DNA of 64,000 nucleotides from Pseudomonadota bacterium. Lineage in GTDB: Bacteria > Desulfobacterota > Desulfobulbia > Desulfobulbales > JAGXFP01. This document shows positions 62,603-64,000 of the stretch, piece after piece. The translations under genes were made by a program, and so were the position numbers. Position 1 is the first letter of the stretch. Each line of letters opens with the position of its first letter. The stretch is taken from the NCBI GenBank assembly GCA_018814305.1, contig JAHJAA010000091.1, positions 1-64,000 of the forward strand, in the 5' to 3' direction. The notes beneath the pieces are model-generated. The model saw only the letters and a program-made list of their open reading frames with translations. It searched no databases and had not been told where the DNA came from.

Positions 62603-64000
62603 ATGTCGAAACCATCCACCATATCCATTCGGGTTTTTCTCTATGTCGTGCTCATCACCCTGATGGGCAACGTCCATGGGATGATGGACCTCGTCCTGCA
62701 ACCGGAGATCCCCTATCTCGACCTTGAGCATATGGTGGTCGGCGGGATGATGGCGTTTCTGACCACTATCCTCTGTTTTATCATCGAGGCAAATTTTCGG
62801 ACCTTCGATGAAATCAATTCATCCCGGTTGGGTGGCTATGTCTGGTTCATGGCCATTGTGTGGTCGGTGATCGTTTTCGCTTCCCTAGGGTGGGATATTG
62901 TTCGTGAGCGTCAGGCGAGCATGGAGATCGCCCTGCAGGAGGCCCGGGCCATTTACGAGAAGGATCTCACCTATTATCGCTGGGCCACCGGTCATGAGGG
63001 AGTCTTTGTCCCGATTACCGAACGGACCCGGCCCAACCGGTACTTGCGGCATATACCGGAGTATATGGTTGAGACTGTCTCCGGCCTCAAATTGACCCTG
63101 GTAAATCCGGAATATATGATCCGCCAGGTATATGAGATGCAGACCACAAAATTCGGCATACTGGGCCATATCACGAGCCTTGACCCTATCCGCTCGGAGA
63201 ACGCTGCTGATCCTTGGGAGCAAAAAGCCCTGGAGGACTTTGAGGAAGGGGTGACCGAAGTGAGTTCCGTGGAGGATATCAAGGGTGAGCCCTACCTGAG
63301 ATTAATGCGGCCCATGATCACCGAAACCGGATGTTTGAAATGCCATGCCCTGCAGGGTTACGAGGAGGGCGATATTCGGGGCGGAATCAGCGTCTCTGTG
63401 CCCATAACCCATCTGTATGCCTTGTCCCGGAAAGATATCCTGGTTTTTTCCTTTGGCCATGTCTGCTTGTGGATTTTGGGATTGCTCGGCTTGTTTCTTG
63501 GGGCGAACCGGGTCGGATCATCGATCAGGGAAAGGGAAGAGGCCGAGGCCCGGCTCAGGGCGATTATTGATCATATGTTCGATGGTCTGGTCATTCTGGA
63601 CGACAACGCGGTGATCGATTCGGTCAACATTGCGGCAGCCGGGATGTTTGGCTGTAAACAGGAGGATTTGATCGGTAAAGGCGTTGAGGTGCTGTCGGAA
63701 GGGCTGGTGGGAGGAGGGCGCCCCGATGATGCCGGGCAGTCCGGTGGGCGAATCGTTATCGGTGGTCCCCGCGAAATCAGGGGCAAGCGCAGTGATGGGA
63801 GCAGGTTTCCCTTGGAGGTATCGGTCAGCAAAATGCAGTTCGGAACCAAGGATTTTTATATCGTTATGGTGCGGGATATCAGCGATGAAAAAATCAGAAA
63901 ATCCGAGGCCCTGCAGGCCGGTAAATTGGCCGCCATCGGTGAACTGGCGGCAGGAGTGGCCCATGAGATCAACAACCCCATCAATGGGGTAATCAATTAT
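62603..64000 (+). CDS. Heme-binding PAS sensor histidine kinase (3' end cut by the window)
   Basis: At least 466 residues, running off the window end. Helices at about 10-30, 45-65 and 80-100 are followed by a periplasmic Tll0287-like (DUF3365) domain with a c-type heme motif Cys244-x-x-Cys247-His248 (GCLKCHALQGY), another helix (about 292-312), a PAS domain (about 325-430) and the start of a dimerisation domain with His454 (VAHEINNP). The kinase is of the HisKA type. A periplasmic heme suggests sensing of redox state or gas ligands. A start at ATG 62603 follows GGGACTAAG. Confidence 0.86.
   Translation, partial: MSKPSTISIRVFLYVVLITLMGNVHGMMDLVLQPEIPYLDLEHMVVGGMMAFLTTILCFIIEANFRTFDEINSSRLGGYVWFMAIVWSVIVFASLGWDIVRERQASMEIALQEARAIYEKDLTYYRWATGHEGVFVPITERTRPNRYLRHIPEYMVETVSGLKLTLVNPEYMIRQVYEMQTTKFGILGHITSLDPIRSENAADPWEQKALEDFEEGVTEVSSVEDIKGEPYLRLMRPMITETGCLKCHALQGYEEGDIRGGISVSVPITHLYALSRKDILVFSFGHVCLWILGLLGLFLGANRVGSSIREREEAEARLRAIIDHMFDGLVILDDNAVIDSVNIAAAGMFGCKQEDLIGKGVEVLSEGLVGGGRPDDAGQSGGRIVIGGPREIRGKRSDGSRFPLEVSVSKMQFGTKDFYIVMVRDISDEKIRKSEALQAGKLAAIGELAAGVAHEINNPINGVINY

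Overview
The window reads as a chromosome segment of a Gram-negative bacterium, most likely a Desulfobacterota (deltaproteobacterial) sulfur- or metal-respiring anaerobe. This is inferred from four things: LptD and other envelope proteins; a Na+-type N-ATPase operon; a UGA-encoded selenoprotein; and a chemoreceptor carrying the cysteine-rich insert common in that group. No rRNA or tRNA gene was found, so taxonomy is not proven.

Layout. 1-3.5 kb is accessory DNA: three toxin-antitoxin pairs, a secreted Lcl/DUF1566 protein and dispersed repeats. 3.6-19.5 kb is mostly housekeeping: an unknown secreted protein, NosL, a Ser/Thr kinase with an Lcl domain, a phosphoesterase, a YqeY protein, a hydrolase, MltB, a DHH phosphoesterase, LptD, IlvD, a radical SAM protein and RNase G/E. 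At 19.5-19.7 kb a promoter, two hairpins and a terminator form a small-RNA candidate. 19.8-36 kb is a surface and signalling locus: an HD-GYP sensor, a CHASE2 cyclase, and a type I secretion set (TolC-like protein, a 1312-residue FecR/cadherin/RTX adhesin, a TPR-sulfotransferase, ABC exporter and HlyD-type adaptor). 36-47 kb carries TruA, an MscS-like protein, the complete N-ATPase operon atpDCQRBEFAG and an SLC12-type cation-chloride cotransporter, which together suggest Na+ and osmotic physiology.

At 47.3-47.8 kb on the minus strand lies a Bcp-type peroxiredoxin whose active-site codon is UGA, followed 15 nt later by a perfect 8-bp hairpin. It would look like a broken gene to a standard caller and is best read as a selenoprotein. 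Next, 48.0-57.2 kb is a tightly overlapping nine-gene minus-strand operon (UbiA prenyltransferase, flavin oxidoreductase with a Cys-rich tail, ACP, alpha-oxoamine synthase, lipid-kinase-like protein, ThiL/AIR-synthase-like protein, ketoacyl synthase, NAD-dependent epimerase/reductase, radical SAM). It looks like an undescribed lipid or acyl-amino-acid pathway and is the strongest candidate for a new system. 57.6-64 kb holds a chemoreceptor, a fatty acid cis/trans isomerase, a YdjM-like membrane protein and the start of a heme-binding sensor kinase cut by the window end.

Three kinds of dispersed DNA element recur: (i) long nested hairpins with a shared apex, each abutting a stop codon (mltB, lptD, atpD); (ii) a 163-175 bp element with terminal inverted repeats (two copies); (iii) an 85-bp repeat with a CCCCACA/TGTGGGG stem (two copies).
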